Shown in pieces: positions 18,786 to 27,456 of a stretch of 64,000 nucleotides of DNA. Location: positions 5,642,001 through 5,706,000 of the forward strand of contig NZ_CP119520.1 of the NCBI RefSeq assembly GCF_029223865.1, in the 5' to 3' direction. Position 1 is the stretch's first letter; the number at the start of each line of letters is the position of its first letter. The notes under the pieces were generated by a model. That model had not been told where the DNA came from and searched no databases. It saw only the letters and a program-made list of their open reading frames with translations. This stretch comes from Telluria mixta. Its GTDB lineage: Bacteria; Pseudomonadota; Gammaproteobacteria; Burkholderiales; Burkholderiaceae_D. A program made the position numbers and the translations under genes.

Positions 18786-19147
18786 GCCATCGTTCGCTTG
18801 CGATCCTGCTGTACGCAGTCTTGCTGGCAGGCTGCTCGAAAGCCCCGCCGAAGACGGAGCCGATCACGGGCGGCGATCCGCGCCACGGCCGCGAACTGCT
18901 CGCCCGCTACGGCTGCGCGAGCTGCCACCAGATCAAGGGCATCGCGCACGCGGACAGCCAGGTCGGTCCGCCCCTCGACGAGATCCGCTCGCGCGGTTAT
19001 ATTGCGGGCGTCATGCCGCACACCGCGGACAACCTCATGAAGTGGATCCAGTATCCACGCCAGGTGGTCCCGAACACCGCGATGCCGGAGCTGGGCGTCA
19101 CGCCAGCGGAGGCGCGCGACATGGCTGCTTATCTGTATAGCCAATAG
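18782..19147 (+). CDS. Membrane-anchored (lipoprotein) cytochrome c
   Basis: A 121-residue class I cytochrome c. The ATG overlaps the ctaG stop (ATGA). The lipobox LAGC (Cys18) predicts a lipid anchor, and the haem site CASCH spans C45-H49, with a methionine in NTAMPELG as likely sixth ligand. It probably feeds electrons to the caa3 oxidase encoded upstream or acts as an accessory oxidase subunit at the periplasmic face. Confidence 0.85.
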   Translation: MSHRSLAILLYAVLLAGCSKAPPKTEPITGGDPRHGRELLARYGCASCHQIKGIAHADSQVGPPLDEIRSRGYIAGVMPHTADNLMKWIQYPRQVVPNTAMPELGVTPAEARDMAAYLYSQ

Positions 19148-19154
19148 GAGTCGA

Positions 19155-19523
19155 ATGTTCGAACAGACGGAACAACAGGTGCGCGCCTGGGTGGAGTGGC
19201 TGCGCCTGCTGGTGGAAGCAATGGGGGCGTGCGTGATCGCGGCCGGTGTCGTGATCGTCATCGTGGGGCTCGTGCGCTATGCGCTGGCCAGGGGCAGCAG
19301 CTTCATCCCGATCCGGCTCGCGTTCGCGCGCTATCTCACGCTCGCGCTGGAATTGCAGCTGGCGGCCGACGTCCTGTCGACGTCCGTGGCGCCGACGTGG
19401 GACCGCATCGGCAAGCTGGCCGCCATCGCCGTGATCCGGACGGCGCTGAACTACTTCCTCAACCGCGAAATGAAGGAGGAAGCAGCCGGCGCAGAGCCGT
19501 CCCCTGCTAAGCCGTCGGCCTGA
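19155..19523 (+). CDS. DUF1622 family membrane protein
   Basis: A 122-residue inner-membrane protein with two or three hydrophobic helices (about 20-45, 53-72 and 83-100) and a charged C-terminal tail. The central segment RYLTLALELQLAADVL matches the DUF1622 signature. The function of the family is not known. It lies 7 bp after the cytochrome c gene and ends the oxidase operon, so it may be expressed with it. Confidence 0.75.
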   Translation: MFEQTEQQVRAWVEWLRLLVEAMGACVIAAGVVIVIVGLVRYALARGSSFIPIRLAFARYLTLALELQLAADVLSTSVAPTWDRIGKLAAIAVIRTALNYFLNREMKEEAAGAEPSPAKPSA

Positions 19524-19539
19524 TGCCTGGTCCAGGTCC

Positions 19540-20037
19540 TTACGCGCCGAGCGTAAGCACCATCGCCTGTTCGAACGTCGTCCGGCCCGGCATCGGCACG
19601 GGCGCGCCCACGTCGACGAACCCCATGCGGCGGTAAAGCCGCGCCGCCGCGCCGTCGCCGGCCGTCACGTCGAGCCGGACTTCCGACGCCTTGCGTGCGC
19701 GCGCCCACGTGATCGCGGCGTCCAGCAGCGCGGCACCGACGCCGCGTCCGCGCGCCTCGGGCGCGACCCATACCTGGTACACGCTGGCGTGCGCGCCTTC
19801 CATCTTGACCCAGGCCAGCCCGACGGGCGTGCCGTCCACCTCCATCGCGAACGGCCAGCCCTGCAGGTGCGACCCGAGCGCGGGCGCGGCCAGGCGCGCG
19901 GCCCAGATGTCGTCCGTGCGTTGCGATTCCTCGGCATGGGTGCTGCCGAATGCCTGGGGAGAATCGGCCAGCGCGCGCAGGCGCAGGTCGCGGTAGATGG
20001 GCCAGTCGTCGGGGTGCAGGGTGCGGATGGCGGGCAT
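19540..20037 (-). CDS. GNAT family N-acetyltransferase
   Basis: A 165-residue cytoplasmic protein. The acetyl-CoA binding motif A is visible as EARGRGVGAALLDAA after the beta-strand YQVWV, and the motif B region includes GDGAAARLYRRMGF. The start at 20037 is chosen because it opens directly with the GNAT first strand (AIRTL); a longer frame from 20112 adds 25 unrelated residues. It is convergent with the oxidase operon. The acceptor substrate cannot be predicted. Confidence 0.8.
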   Translation of the reverse strand: MPAIRTLHPDDWPIYRDLRLRALADSPQAFGSTHAEESQRTDDIWAARLAAPALGSHLQGWPFAMEVDGTPVGLAWVKMEGAHASVYQVWVAPEARGRGVGAALLDAAITWARARKASEVRLDVTAGDGAAARLYRRMGFVDVGAPVPMPGRTTFEQAMVLTLGA

Positions 20038-20160
20038 GTCGGGGTCCGGTGATGGGGAACGACGATCATAATGGAAAATCGCATGAGCAAGTGCGAAAAG
20101 CTTCGTTGTCACAGTCGCCCTGGAACCCTAAGCTTGGGCCATCGACAACAAGAACTGTCC

Positions 20161-21042
20161 ATGACCATGTCCGCCGTACTGCAAACCCGCCAGCACTTCG
20201 ACGTCACCCCGTTCGACGCACCGCTCGGCGCCGAGGTCGTCGGCCTCGACCTGTCCCTCCCGCTCGACGCTGAAGATTTCAATCGCCTGCATCGTGCCCA
20301 CCTGGCGCACCACGTGCTCGTGTTCCGCGAACAGCACATCACGCCCGCGCAGCAGGCGGCGTTCAGCCGCCGCTGGGGCCCGCTGCAGATCCACGTGCTG
20401 CGCCAGTTCCAGCTGCCGTCGCAGCCCGAGGTGCTCGTCGTCTCCAACATCCGCGAAAACGGCCAGCCCATCGGCCTGGGCGATGCCGGCCACTTCTGGC
20501 ATTCCGACCTGTCGTACAAGGACAAGCCCAGCCTCGGCTCGATGCTGCACGCGCAGGAATTGCCGGCCACCGGCGGCGACACGCTGTTTGCCAACCAGCA
20601 CACGGCATGGGAGCGCCTGCCGGGCTATCTGCAGCGCGCCGTGCGCCACGCGAAAGCGGAGCACAGCTACCTGGCCCGCTACGCCGACCTGCAGAAAAAG
20701 AATCCCTGGCGCCCGAACCTCACGCAGGCCCAGATCGACGAAGTGAAACCCGTCGTGCAGCCGGTCGTGCGCACGCACCCGGAAACGGGCCGCCTCGCGC
20801 TGTTCGTCAGCGAGCATTTCACGACGAAGATCGTCGGCATGTCGGACGACGAAAGCCGTGCGCTGCTCGCCGAACTGTTCGACCACAGCACGCGCGCGGA
20901 GCACGTGTACCGGCACCGCTGGCAGCCGCATGACATGGTCTTCTGGGACAACCGTTCCGTCATGCACCTGGCGGCCGGCTGTCCGGACGACCAGCGCCGC
21001 AAGCTGTACCGCACCACCATCGAGGGCGACGCCCCGTACTGA
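20161..21042 (+). CDS. TauD/TfdA family Fe(II)/2-oxoglutarate dioxygenase
   Basis: A 293-residue cytoplasmic enzyme. The iron-binding facial triad appears as HSD in FWHSDLSYK and the distal histidine in SVMHLA, with the 2-oxoglutarate arginine in YRTTIEG. TauD-family enzymes hydroxylate small anions, for example to release sulfite from taurine or sulfonates, or attack aryloxyacetates. It lies 21 bp before a NitT/TauT-type ABC transporter, so import and oxidation of an organosulfonate-like compound is likely. The start at 20161 has only a weak ribosome site; an ATG at 20167 is an alternative. Confidence 0.85.
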   Translation: MTMSAVLQTRQHFDVTPFDAPLGAEVVGLDLSLPLDAEDFNRLHRAHLAHHVLVFREQHITPAQQAAFSRRWGPLQIHVLRQFQLPSQPEVLVVSNIRENGQPIGLGDAGHFWHSDLSYKDKPSLGSMLHAQELPATGGDTLFANQHTAWERLPGYLQRAVRHAKAEHSYLARYADLQKKNPWRPNLTQAQIDEVKPVVQPVVRTHPETGRLALFVSEHFTTKIVGMSDDESRALLAELFDHSTRAEHVYRHRWQPHDMVFWDNRSVMHLAAGCPDDQRRKLYRTTIEGDAPY

Positions 21043-21063
21043 ACCCGAATAAAGACCACCCCC

Positions 21064-22071
21064 ATGCGTAAACCGTTCTACCAGTTCGCCGCCGCCCTCG
21101 GCCTCGCTTCCCTCGTCGCCGCCGCGCCCGCCCATGCGGAAGGCAAGCTGCGCGTCGCCCAGCAGTTCGGCATCACCTATCTGCTGCTGAACGTCGCGCA
21201 AGACCAGAAGCTCATCGAAAAACATGGCCAGAAACAGGGCGTGCCCGTTTCGGTCGAGTGGGTCCAGCTCTCGGGCGGCAATGCCGTCAACGATGCGCTG
21301 CTGTCCGGCTCCATCGACGTGGCCGGCGCCGGCGTCGGCCCGCTGCTCACGATCTGGGACCGCACGGCGGGCCGCCAGAACGTGAAAGGCGTCGCTTCGC
21401 TCGGCAATTATCCGTACTACCTCGTGTCGACGAACCCGGACGTCAAGACGATCGCCGACTTCTCCGACAAGGACCGCATCGCGCTGCCGGCCGTCACCGT
21501 GTCGGTGCAGGCCCGCTTCCTGCAAATGGCCGCCGCGAAGCGCTGGGGCACGGGCGAGTATGCGCGCCTGGACCGCTACACGCAGACGCTCCCGCATCCG
21601 GACGCCGCGGCCGCCGTCGTCGCGGGCCGCACGGAGATCAACGGCCACTTCGCCACGCCGCCGTTCCAGGAACAGGAACTGGCTGGCAATCCGAAGGCGC
21701 ACATCGTGCTGAATTCGTACGACGTGCTGGGCGGCCCGAGCTCCGGCACCGTGCTGTACGCCACCGAGAAATACGTGAAGGAGAATCCGAAGACGACACG
21801 CGCCTTCATCGACGCGCTGGCCGAGGCGGCCGACATCGCGACGAAGAATCCGGAACTGGCGGCCGACGCCTACCTGCGGGTGACGAAGGCGAAGATCGAC
21901 CGCGCCTTCCTCGTCAAGATCCTGAAGAACCCGCAGTTCCAGTACAAGGTCGCGCCGACGAACACGTACGGCCTCGCGCAATTCCTGTTCCAGGCGGGCG
22001 CCATCAAGAAGCAGCCGGCGACGTGGCGCGACTACTTTTTCGACCACCCGGCGCTGGCGTCGGGCAGCTGA
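21064..22071 (+). CDS. ABC transporter substrate-binding protein (NitT/TauT type)
   Basis: A 335-residue periplasmic protein with a 25-residue signal peptide (cleavage after AHA). The segments SGGNAVNDALLSGSID and the following periplasmic-binding fold match SsuA/TauA-like proteins of the NMT1 family, which bind sulfonates, taurine, nitrate or thiamine precursors. It is the second gene of a dioxygenase-ABC operon and is followed within 10 bp by the ATPase. The ligand is inferred only from the company of a TauD-like enzyme. Confidence 0.85.
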   Translation: MRKPFYQFAAALGLASLVAAAPAHAEGKLRVAQQFGITYLLLNVAQDQKLIEKHGQKQGVPVSVEWVQLSGGNAVNDALLSGSIDVAGAGVGPLLTIWDRTAGRQNVKGVASLGNYPYYLVSTNPDVKTIADFSDKDRIALPAVTVSVQARFLQMAAAKRWGTGEYARLDRYTQTLPHPDAAAAVVAGRTEINGHFATPPFQEQELAGNPKAHIVLNSYDVLGGPSSGTVLYATEKYVKENPKTTRAFIDALAEAADIATKNPELAADAYLRVTKAKIDRAFLVKILKNPQFQYKVAPTNTYGLAQFLFQAGAIKKQPATWRDYFFDHPALASGS

Positions 22072-22081
22072 GGACACCGTC

Positions 22082-22903
22082 ATGAACGTGCTCCCGTTCC
22101 AGGTCGTGCCCAACGCACCGCTGCTGCGGGCGCAGGGCGTGACCATCGAGTACCCGGCCGCGCAGGGCGTGGTCCAGGCCACGCACGACGTCAGCTTCGA
22201 CGTGTGGCGCGGCGACCGCTTCGTGCTGCTGGGGCCTTCCGGCTGCGGCAAGTCGACGTTGCTGAAGGCCGTCGGCGGCTTCATCGCGCCGCGCGCCGGC
22301 AGCCTGCAACTGGACGGTCGCGACATCACGGGGCCGGGCCGCGACCGCATCGTCGTGTTCCAGGAATTCGACCAGCTGGCGCCGTGGAAGACGGTACGCC
22401 AGAACGTCATGTTCCCGCTGCTGGCCGGGAAGATGCCGAAGCGCGAGGCCGAGGCGCGTGCGCTGTACTGGATCGGGAAGGTCGGCCTGTCGCGCTTCCT
22501 GGACGCCTATCCGCATACCCTGTCGGGCGGGATGAAGGCGCGCGTCGCCATCGCGCGGGCGCTGGCGATGCAGCCGGAGATCCTGTTGATGGACGAGCCG
22601 TTCGCGGCGCTCGACGCGCTCACGCGCCGGCGCATGCACGAGGAGTTGCAGGCGCTGTGGGAAGAAGTCCGCTTCACGATGCTGTTCGTGACCCATTCGA
22701 TCGAGGAAGCGCTCGTCGTCGGCAACCGCATCCTGCTGCTGTCGCCGCATCCGGGCCGCGTGCGCGCGGAGCTCAACAGCCACCAGTTCGGGCTGCACAG
22801 CGCGGGCGGCGCCGAGTTCCAGGCCACCGCGGGCCGCATCCACGACCTGCTGTTCGGCGGTGGCGACGTGGCGGACGAACCGGCGCGGGCGGTGCAATCG
22901 TGA
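22082..22903 (+). CDS. ABC transporter ATP-binding protein (NitT/TauT type)
   Basis: A 273-residue ATPase with Walker A GPSGCGKST, Q-loop region VFQEFDQL, signature LSGGM, Walker B LLMDEPFAALD and the switch histidine in VTHSIEEA. It drives uptake by the neighbouring permease and binding protein. Its last codons overlap the GTG start of the permease (GTGA), giving tight coupling. Confidence 0.9.
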   Translation: MNVLPFQVVPNAPLLRAQGVTIEYPAAQGVVQATHDVSFDVWRGDRFVLLGPSGCGKSTLLKAVGGFIAPRAGSLQLDGRDITGPGRDRIVVFQEFDQLAPWKTVRQNVMFPLLAGKMPKREAEARALYWIGKVGLSRFLDAYPHTLSGGMKARVAIARALAMQPEILLMDEPFAALDALTRRRMHEELQALWEEVRFTMLFVTHSIEEALVVGNRILLLSPHPGRVRAELNSHQFGLHSAGGAEFQATAGRIHDLLFGGGDVADEPARAVQS

Positions 22904-23778
22904 GCGCCGTCCTGAGGAACGAGCCGCCCGTGCGGCCGGAATACGTGCTGCCGCTCCTGCCGGCGCCCGCCGACGCGGCACCGCGCCCGTATCCGCTGGC
23001 GCTGCGGCTGTGGCGTTCGGGCTGGCCGCGCAAGCTCGTGCTGCTGGCCGTGCTGGCCATCGTATGGGAGCTGGCTGCGCGCTGGGCCGGCAACGACCTG
23101 CTGCTGCCGGGCTTCGTGCAAACGGCGCGCGCGCTGGGCGACGGCGTCGTCTCGGGCGAACTGCCGCGCTACGTGGGCGTGTCGCTGTGGACGCTGCTGC
23201 AGGGGTATGCGGCCGGCGTGGTGGGGGCGTTCGTGCTCACGACCCTGGCCATGTCCACCCGAATCGGGCGCGACGTGCTGGAGACGTTGACGGCGATGCT
23301 GAACCCGTTGCCAGCCATCGCGCTGCTGCCGCTGGCGCTGCTGTGGTTCGGCCTGGGGCAGGGGAGCCTGGTCTTCGTGCTGATGCATTCCGTGCTGTGG
23401 CCCCTCGCGCTGGCGACGTACGCGGGCTTTCGCGCCGTTCCGGAGACCCTGCGCATGGCCGGCCGCAACTACGGCCTCGGGCCGCTGGCCATCGTCACGC
23501 AGATCCTCGTGCCGGCCGCGCTGCCCGCGATCCTGTCGGGCCTCAAGATCGGCTGGGCGTTCGCGTGGCGCACGCTGATCGCGGCAGAACTGGTGTTCGG
23601 CACGACGTCCGGCAAGGGCGGTCTCGGGTGGTATATCTACCAGAGCCGCAACGAACTGTTCACCGACCGCGTCTTCGCGGGACTGGCCGCCGTCATCGCG
23701 ATCGGCCTGCTGTTCGAGCACCTCGTGTTCCAGTCGGTGGAACGGCTGACGATCCGGCGCTGGGGCATGCAACGATGA
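22900..23778 (+). CDS. ABC transporter permease (NitT/TauT type)
   Basis: A 292-residue inner-membrane protein with about six helices and the EAA-like loop around RMAGRNYGLGPLA that contacts the ATPase. The start is the GTG at 22900 overlapping the ATPase stop; the open frame extends far upstream but only as a shadow of the ATPase gene. It completes the dioxygenase-linked uptake operon. No accessory desulfonation or regulator gene is adjacent. Confidence 0.88.
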   Translation: MSAVLRNEPPVRPEYVLPLLPAPADAAPRPYPLALRLWRSGWPRKLVLLAVLAIVWELAARWAGNDLLLPGFVQTARALGDGVVSGELPRYVGVSLWTLLQGYAAGVVGAFVLTTLAMSTRIGRDVLETLTAMLNPLPAIALLPLALLWFGLGQGSLVFVLMHSVLWPLALATYAGFRAVPETLRMAGRNYGLGPLAIVTQILVPAALPAILSGLKIGWAFAWRTLIAAELVFGTTSGKGGLGWYIYQSRNELFTDRVFAGLAAVIAIGLLFEHLVFQSVERLTIRRWGMQR

Positions 23779-23820
23779 CAACGTTTGCGCGCGGACGCGG
23801 GATCGGTTAGCATCCGCGGG

Positions 23821-24123
23821 ATGACTTTCCTGAACGTTCCCTACGCAGAAAAAGACGAGGCCCGCGCCCTCGGCGCCCGCTGGAACCCCGGCCGCAAGCG
23901 CTGGTACGTGCCCACGGGCGTCGCGCTCGAACCTTTCCAGAAATGGCTGAAGGAGGGCGCGTCCACCGGACGCACCGATTCGGCCGCCGCCAAGCTGATG
24001 GTCGGCGCCAACTACGTCGAACTGGACCACGCCTGCAATCCGTTCGAGCCCTGCGCCGAGTGCGCGAAGGCGCTCGCCGGCACGCCTTGGGAACAGGCGC
24101 GCGCGGCACTCTCCAGGCGTTAA
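23821..24123 (+). CDS. Small DUF5710 domain protein
   Basis: A 100-residue protein. The first half (FLNVPYAEKDEARALGARW to WYVP) is the DUF5710 domain, a short module also seen in plasmid primase- and conjugation-related proteins, where it is suspected to bind nucleic acid. The second half has a cysteine pair (CNPFEPCAEC) that could bind metal. The start at 23821 is chosen because the domain begins right there. It overlaps the convergent M20 gene by 4 bp. Function is unknown. Confidence 0.7.
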   Translation: MTFLNVPYAEKDEARALGARWNPGRKRWYVPTGVALEPFQKWLKEGASTGRTDSAAAKLMVGANYVELDHACNPFEPCAECAKALAGTPWEQARAALSRR

Positions 24124-25430
24124 AGCCGGGCGAGCACGCCCAGCACGGCCAGGCTCATGGCCCGGGCGGCCGTCTTGATGGACGGTTCCGGCACGGGCGC
24201 ATAGTACGGCGAATGGTTGAACGCGAGCGGCTTGCCGCCCGCGCGCTGTGCCTCGGCCACGACTTCCGGCGCGTACACGCCCGTGAAGAAGAACATCGAC
24301 GGGATCCCCTCGTTGGCGTAGACCGAAAAATCCTCGCTGGCCGTCATCGCGGGCATGCGCACCGCGTTCTTCGCGCCGAACGCGTCCTGGAAGATGGCTT
24401 CCGTGCGGCGTACGAGCGCGGCGTCGTTGACGATGGCGGCGCCGCCCGGAATCAGGCGCACGTCGGGCGCCGGCGCGTCTGCCATCGCGGCCGACGCGTT
24501 GGCCACGCGGCGCACGCCGTCCAGCAGTTTCGTCCGCACCTCCGGGCTGTACGAGCGGATCGTGCCCCGCACCTGCACCGTGTCCGGGATGATGTTCCCG
24601 ACGGTGCCGCCCTGGATCGCGCCGATCGTCACGACGCCGAATTCCTTCGGATCCTTCTCGCGGCTGACGACCGTCTGCACGTCGACGATGAAGCGCGCGG
24701 CGATGGCGATCGGGTCGATGGCCTTGTCCGGCGCCGAACCGTGGCCGCCGCGGCCGTTGAACCGGATTTCCAGCGCGTCCGAGTTGGACGATACCGGCCC
24801 GGCCTCGAAGCCCACCGTGCCGTATGCGAGCGGCCAGGAATGCAGGGCGAACGCGACATCCGGTTTCGGGAAACGCTTGAACAGGCCGTCGTCCAGCATC
24901 GCGCGCGCGCCGGATACGGTTTCCTCGGCCGGCTGGGCGATGAACATCAGCGTGCCTTTCCACTGCGCCTTCAGCTCGACGAGGGTGCGCGCGGCGCCGA
25001 GCCACGCGGCCATGTGGACGTCGTGGCCGCAGCTGTGCGTCGTGAACGTCGCGCCGTCCTGCGTGCGGTTGCGGCTGGCGTACGGCAGGCCCGTTTTTTC
25101 TTCCATCGGCAAGCCGTCCAGCTCCGTGCGGACGAGCACCGTGGGGCCCGCGCCGTTGCGCAGGATCGCCACGAGACCCGTGCGGCCGACCTTTTCCGTC
25201 ACCTCGAAGCCCAGCTTGCGCATCTCGCCCGCCAGCTTGCCCGCCGTGCGCACTTCCTGGAACGCGATCTCCGGGTGCGCGTGCAAGTCCTTGTAGACGC
25301 CGTCCAGCCACGGGTACATGCCGTCGACCTTGCCGGCGACTTCGGTGTTCAAGGGTGCGGCGGAGGCCGGGACGGCCAGCGCGAGCAGCAACAGGGAGAC
25401 GGCGGTTCGTTTCAATGCGGGCCTCTTCAT
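24120..25430 (-). CDS. Exported M20 family amidohydrolase / metallopeptidase
   Basis: A 436-residue protein with a signal peptide (about residues 1-24). The M20D pattern is clear: HAHPE near the N-terminus, the metal-binding THSCGHDVH, QPAEE with the catalytic glutamate, and a late ASEDFS region. Family members remove acyl groups from amino acids or dipeptides (hippurate hydrolase or indole-acetyl-amino-acid hydrolase types); export suggests periplasmic scavenging. The start at 25430 lacks a good ribosome site. A TTG at 25415 follows AAGAGG and also yields a signal peptide, so it is a serious alternative. Confidence 0.85.
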   Translation of the reverse strand: MKRPALKRTAVSLLLLALAVPASAAPLNTEVAGKVDGMYPWLDGVYKDLHAHPEIAFQEVRTAGKLAGEMRKLGFEVTEKVGRTGLVAILRNGAGPTVLVRTELDGLPMEEKTGLPYASRNRTQDGATFTTHSCGHDVHMAAWLGAARTLVELKAQWKGTLMFIAQPAEETVSGARAMLDDGLFKRFPKPDVAFALHSWPLAYGTVGFEAGPVSSNSDALEIRFNGRGGHGSAPDKAIDPIAIAARFIVDVQTVVSREKDPKEFGVVTIGAIQGGTVGNIIPDTVQVRGTIRSYSPEVRTKLLDGVRRVANASAAMADAPAPDVRLIPGGAAIVNDAALVRRTEAIFQDAFGAKNAVRMPAMTASEDFSVYANEGIPSMFFFTGVYAPEVVAEAQRAGGKPLAFNHSPYYAPVPEPSIKTAARAMSLAVLGVLARL

Positions 25431-25461
25431 GCGGTAACGAAAAGGCAAGCCTAGCACGGGG

Positions 25462-27174
25462 TCACGCGGCCATGCAAACCCGGTTGCGGCCGCCGTGCTT
25501 GGCGGCGTACAACGCGCGGTCGGCCGACTGCAGAAGCGTGGCCGCATCGTCGCCGTGGGCCGGCCAGACCGCCACGCCGAACGATGCGGTCACCGCCGGC
25601 AGCAGGACATCGCCCTGCCGCAGCGAGAGGGCTTCGATGGCGGTGCGGATCGTCTCGGCGCAGCGGACCGCGGCGGCGCCGTCGCATTCGGGCAGCACGA
25701 GCACGAGTTCTTCGCCGCCGTAGCGGCAGGCGACGTCGCTGCGGCGCACGCCGTCGCGCAGGCACTGGCCGACGGCGCGCAGTACGAGGTCGCCCGCTTC
25801 GTGGCCGTACGTGTCGTTCATGTGCTTGAAGCGGTCCAGGTCGATCATCACGACAGCCAGCGCCGCGCGCTTGCGTTCGGCGCGGAACAGTTCGCGCCGC
25901 AGCGTCTCGTCGAACCAGCGGCGGTTGTACAGACCCGTGAGCTCGTCCGTGGTCGACTGGCGGCGCAGCACTTCGCGCAGGTTGATGTTGCTGGTGCCGA
26001 GCGCGAGCTGTTCGCTGATCGCGGTAGCCGCAGCCTGGTCCATCGCCGCGTCCGGGCCGGCCGGCACGCTCGCGACGAGCAGGCCCAGGACCTCGCCCTG
26101 CGAGATCATCGGTACGCACAGGTTCGTGCGGTTCTCCGGCGGCGGCGTGGCGGCGCAGTGCGCGCAATGCATGCCGTCGCCGCTCCCCGCGGCGTGCACG
26201 CGGCCGAAGCGCAGCCCCCAGCACTGGTCGGCGCCGACGAGGTCCGGGTGGCCTCCGTCGCCGCCCCACGTGGCGGCCCGCTGCAGGAAGTCGCGCGAAT
26301 TGCGGTACAGGTAGACGGCGCCGGCGCTGCCGGGCAGCAGCCTGGGCAGGAAGGCCGGCAGCACCTCGCGCAGCTCCTCGGCGCCCGTCAGGCTGTCCAT
26401 CGCCTGCAGCATCTGCGCGGTGTCCGCCAGGCGCTGGCTGCGCGCCTGGCTCTGGCGCGCCTGCTCGGCCTGGGCTTCGGCCAGCTGGTGCGCCTGCGCG
26501 GCACCCTGGGCGCGTTCGCGCAAGGTGCGCGTGGCCACGTACAGCGCGATGCCGATGACGAGGGCGCTGGCGACGCTGGCCGCGATGCCGAGCACCGTGT
26601 TGTAGCCGAGCGTCGTGCGCAGGCGGTCGCGCAGCGCGTGCCGGCGCCGTTCCAGCGTATCGATCTGTTCCCCGACCAGGACACGCAGGCGGTCCATGTA
26701 GATCTTGCCGCGGCGGTCGCGGACCACGGCGGCGGCGGCATCCGGGCCGCGCTCGCGGCGCAGGGCGACGGTGTCCGCCAGCTCGTCGAGTTTCAGGCGC
26801 GACAGGCGTTCGATCTCGCCCAGCGCCGCCCGTTCGGCGGCGGTTTCCGCCAGCGCGACGAGCGCGCGCAGGGCGTCCGGAAACTCGAGCGTGGCGTTGT
26901 CGTACGGGGCGAGGAACGCCGCGTCGCCCGTGATGATATAGCCGCGCTGGCCCGTTTCGGCATCTTTCAGCAGGCCGAGCAGGCGGTCGTAGGCGCGCGA
27001 CTTGTCCGCCACGTCTTTCAACGCCGTCATCGTGGAATCGGCCTCACGGCTGCTGACGAACGGCAGGGCGGCCAGGCAGGCCACGATCACGAGGATCACG
27101 GCCGCGAGCCAGCGCAGCCCCGGGTCGCCCATGGCGGGCGCGTGTTCGGCGGGAGGGTTGTCGGTGACGAGCAT
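25462..27174 (-). CDS. Membrane diguanylate cyclase: CHASE3-GAF-GGDEF
   Basis: A 570-residue inner-membrane signalling enzyme. The start at 27174 has the site AAAGGAAA. One membrane helix (about residues 20-40), a periplasmic CHASE3 domain with the typical DAETGQRGYIITG stretch, a second helix (about 200-220), a coiled linker, a GAF-like domain (about 270-400) with several cysteines, and a GGDEF domain follow. The active-site motif GGEEL (486-490) is intact, so it likely makes c-di-GMP from GTP in response to an external signal. It is divergent from the EAL gene over a 282-bp region. Confidence 0.9.
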   Translation of the reverse strand: MLVTDNPPAEHAPAMGDPGLRWLAAVILVIVACLAALPFVSSREADSTMTALKDVADKSRAYDRLLGLLKDAETGQRGYIITGDAAFLAPYDNATLEFPDALRALVALAETAAERAALGEIERLSRLKLDELADTVALRRERGPDAAAAVVRDRRGKIYMDRLRVLVGEQIDTLERRRHALRDRLRTTLGYNTVLGIAASVASALVIGIALYVATRTLRERAQGAAQAHQLAEAQAEQARQSQARSQRLADTAQMLQAMDSLTGAEELREVLPAFLPRLLPGSAGAVYLYRNSRDFLQRAATWGGDGGHPDLVGADQCWGLRFGRVHAAGSGDGMHCAHCAATPPPENRTNLCVPMISQGEVLGLLVASVPAGPDAAMDQAAATAISEQLALGTSNINLREVLRRQSTTDELTGLYNRRWFDETLRRELFRAERKRAALAVVMIDLDRFKHMNDTYGHEAGDLVLRAVGQCLRDGVRRSDVACRYGGEELVLVLPECDGAAAVRCAETIRTAIEALSLRQGDVLLPAVTASFGVAVWPAHGDDAATLLQSADRALYAAKHGGRNRVCMAA

Positions 27175-27456
27175 GGCGTTTCCTTTGGCGGCGGCATCGT
27201 CATTTTGCCTCAAGGAAACGCCGGCATTCAAGCGATATATGACGAAACTGATGGTTATTGAACAAATGGCAGCGCGCTTCACTGCCAGGATGTCAATAAT
27301 GTGTTGGATTCGCCGACAGATTGTGAAAATAAGTTGCCTTCAGTAAATCGTGCGCCGACGTCGATGCTATAGTGGGACTGCCTAGCCCCGCAGACGATTT
27401 CCTGGCCCGATCCCCGCCAGCCAACGGCGCGCCGCCGCACCGGCGCCACATCGATC
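27175..27456. other. Divergent intergenic region between two c-di-GMP genes
   Basis: 282 bp between divergent signalling genes, clearly lower in GC around 27235-27345. It must hold promoters for both directions. An isolated TATAGT-like hexamer (near 27366) could be a -10 for the plus-strand gene, but no matching -35 at normal spacing was found. No repeat or RNA gene seen. Confidence 0.4.
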
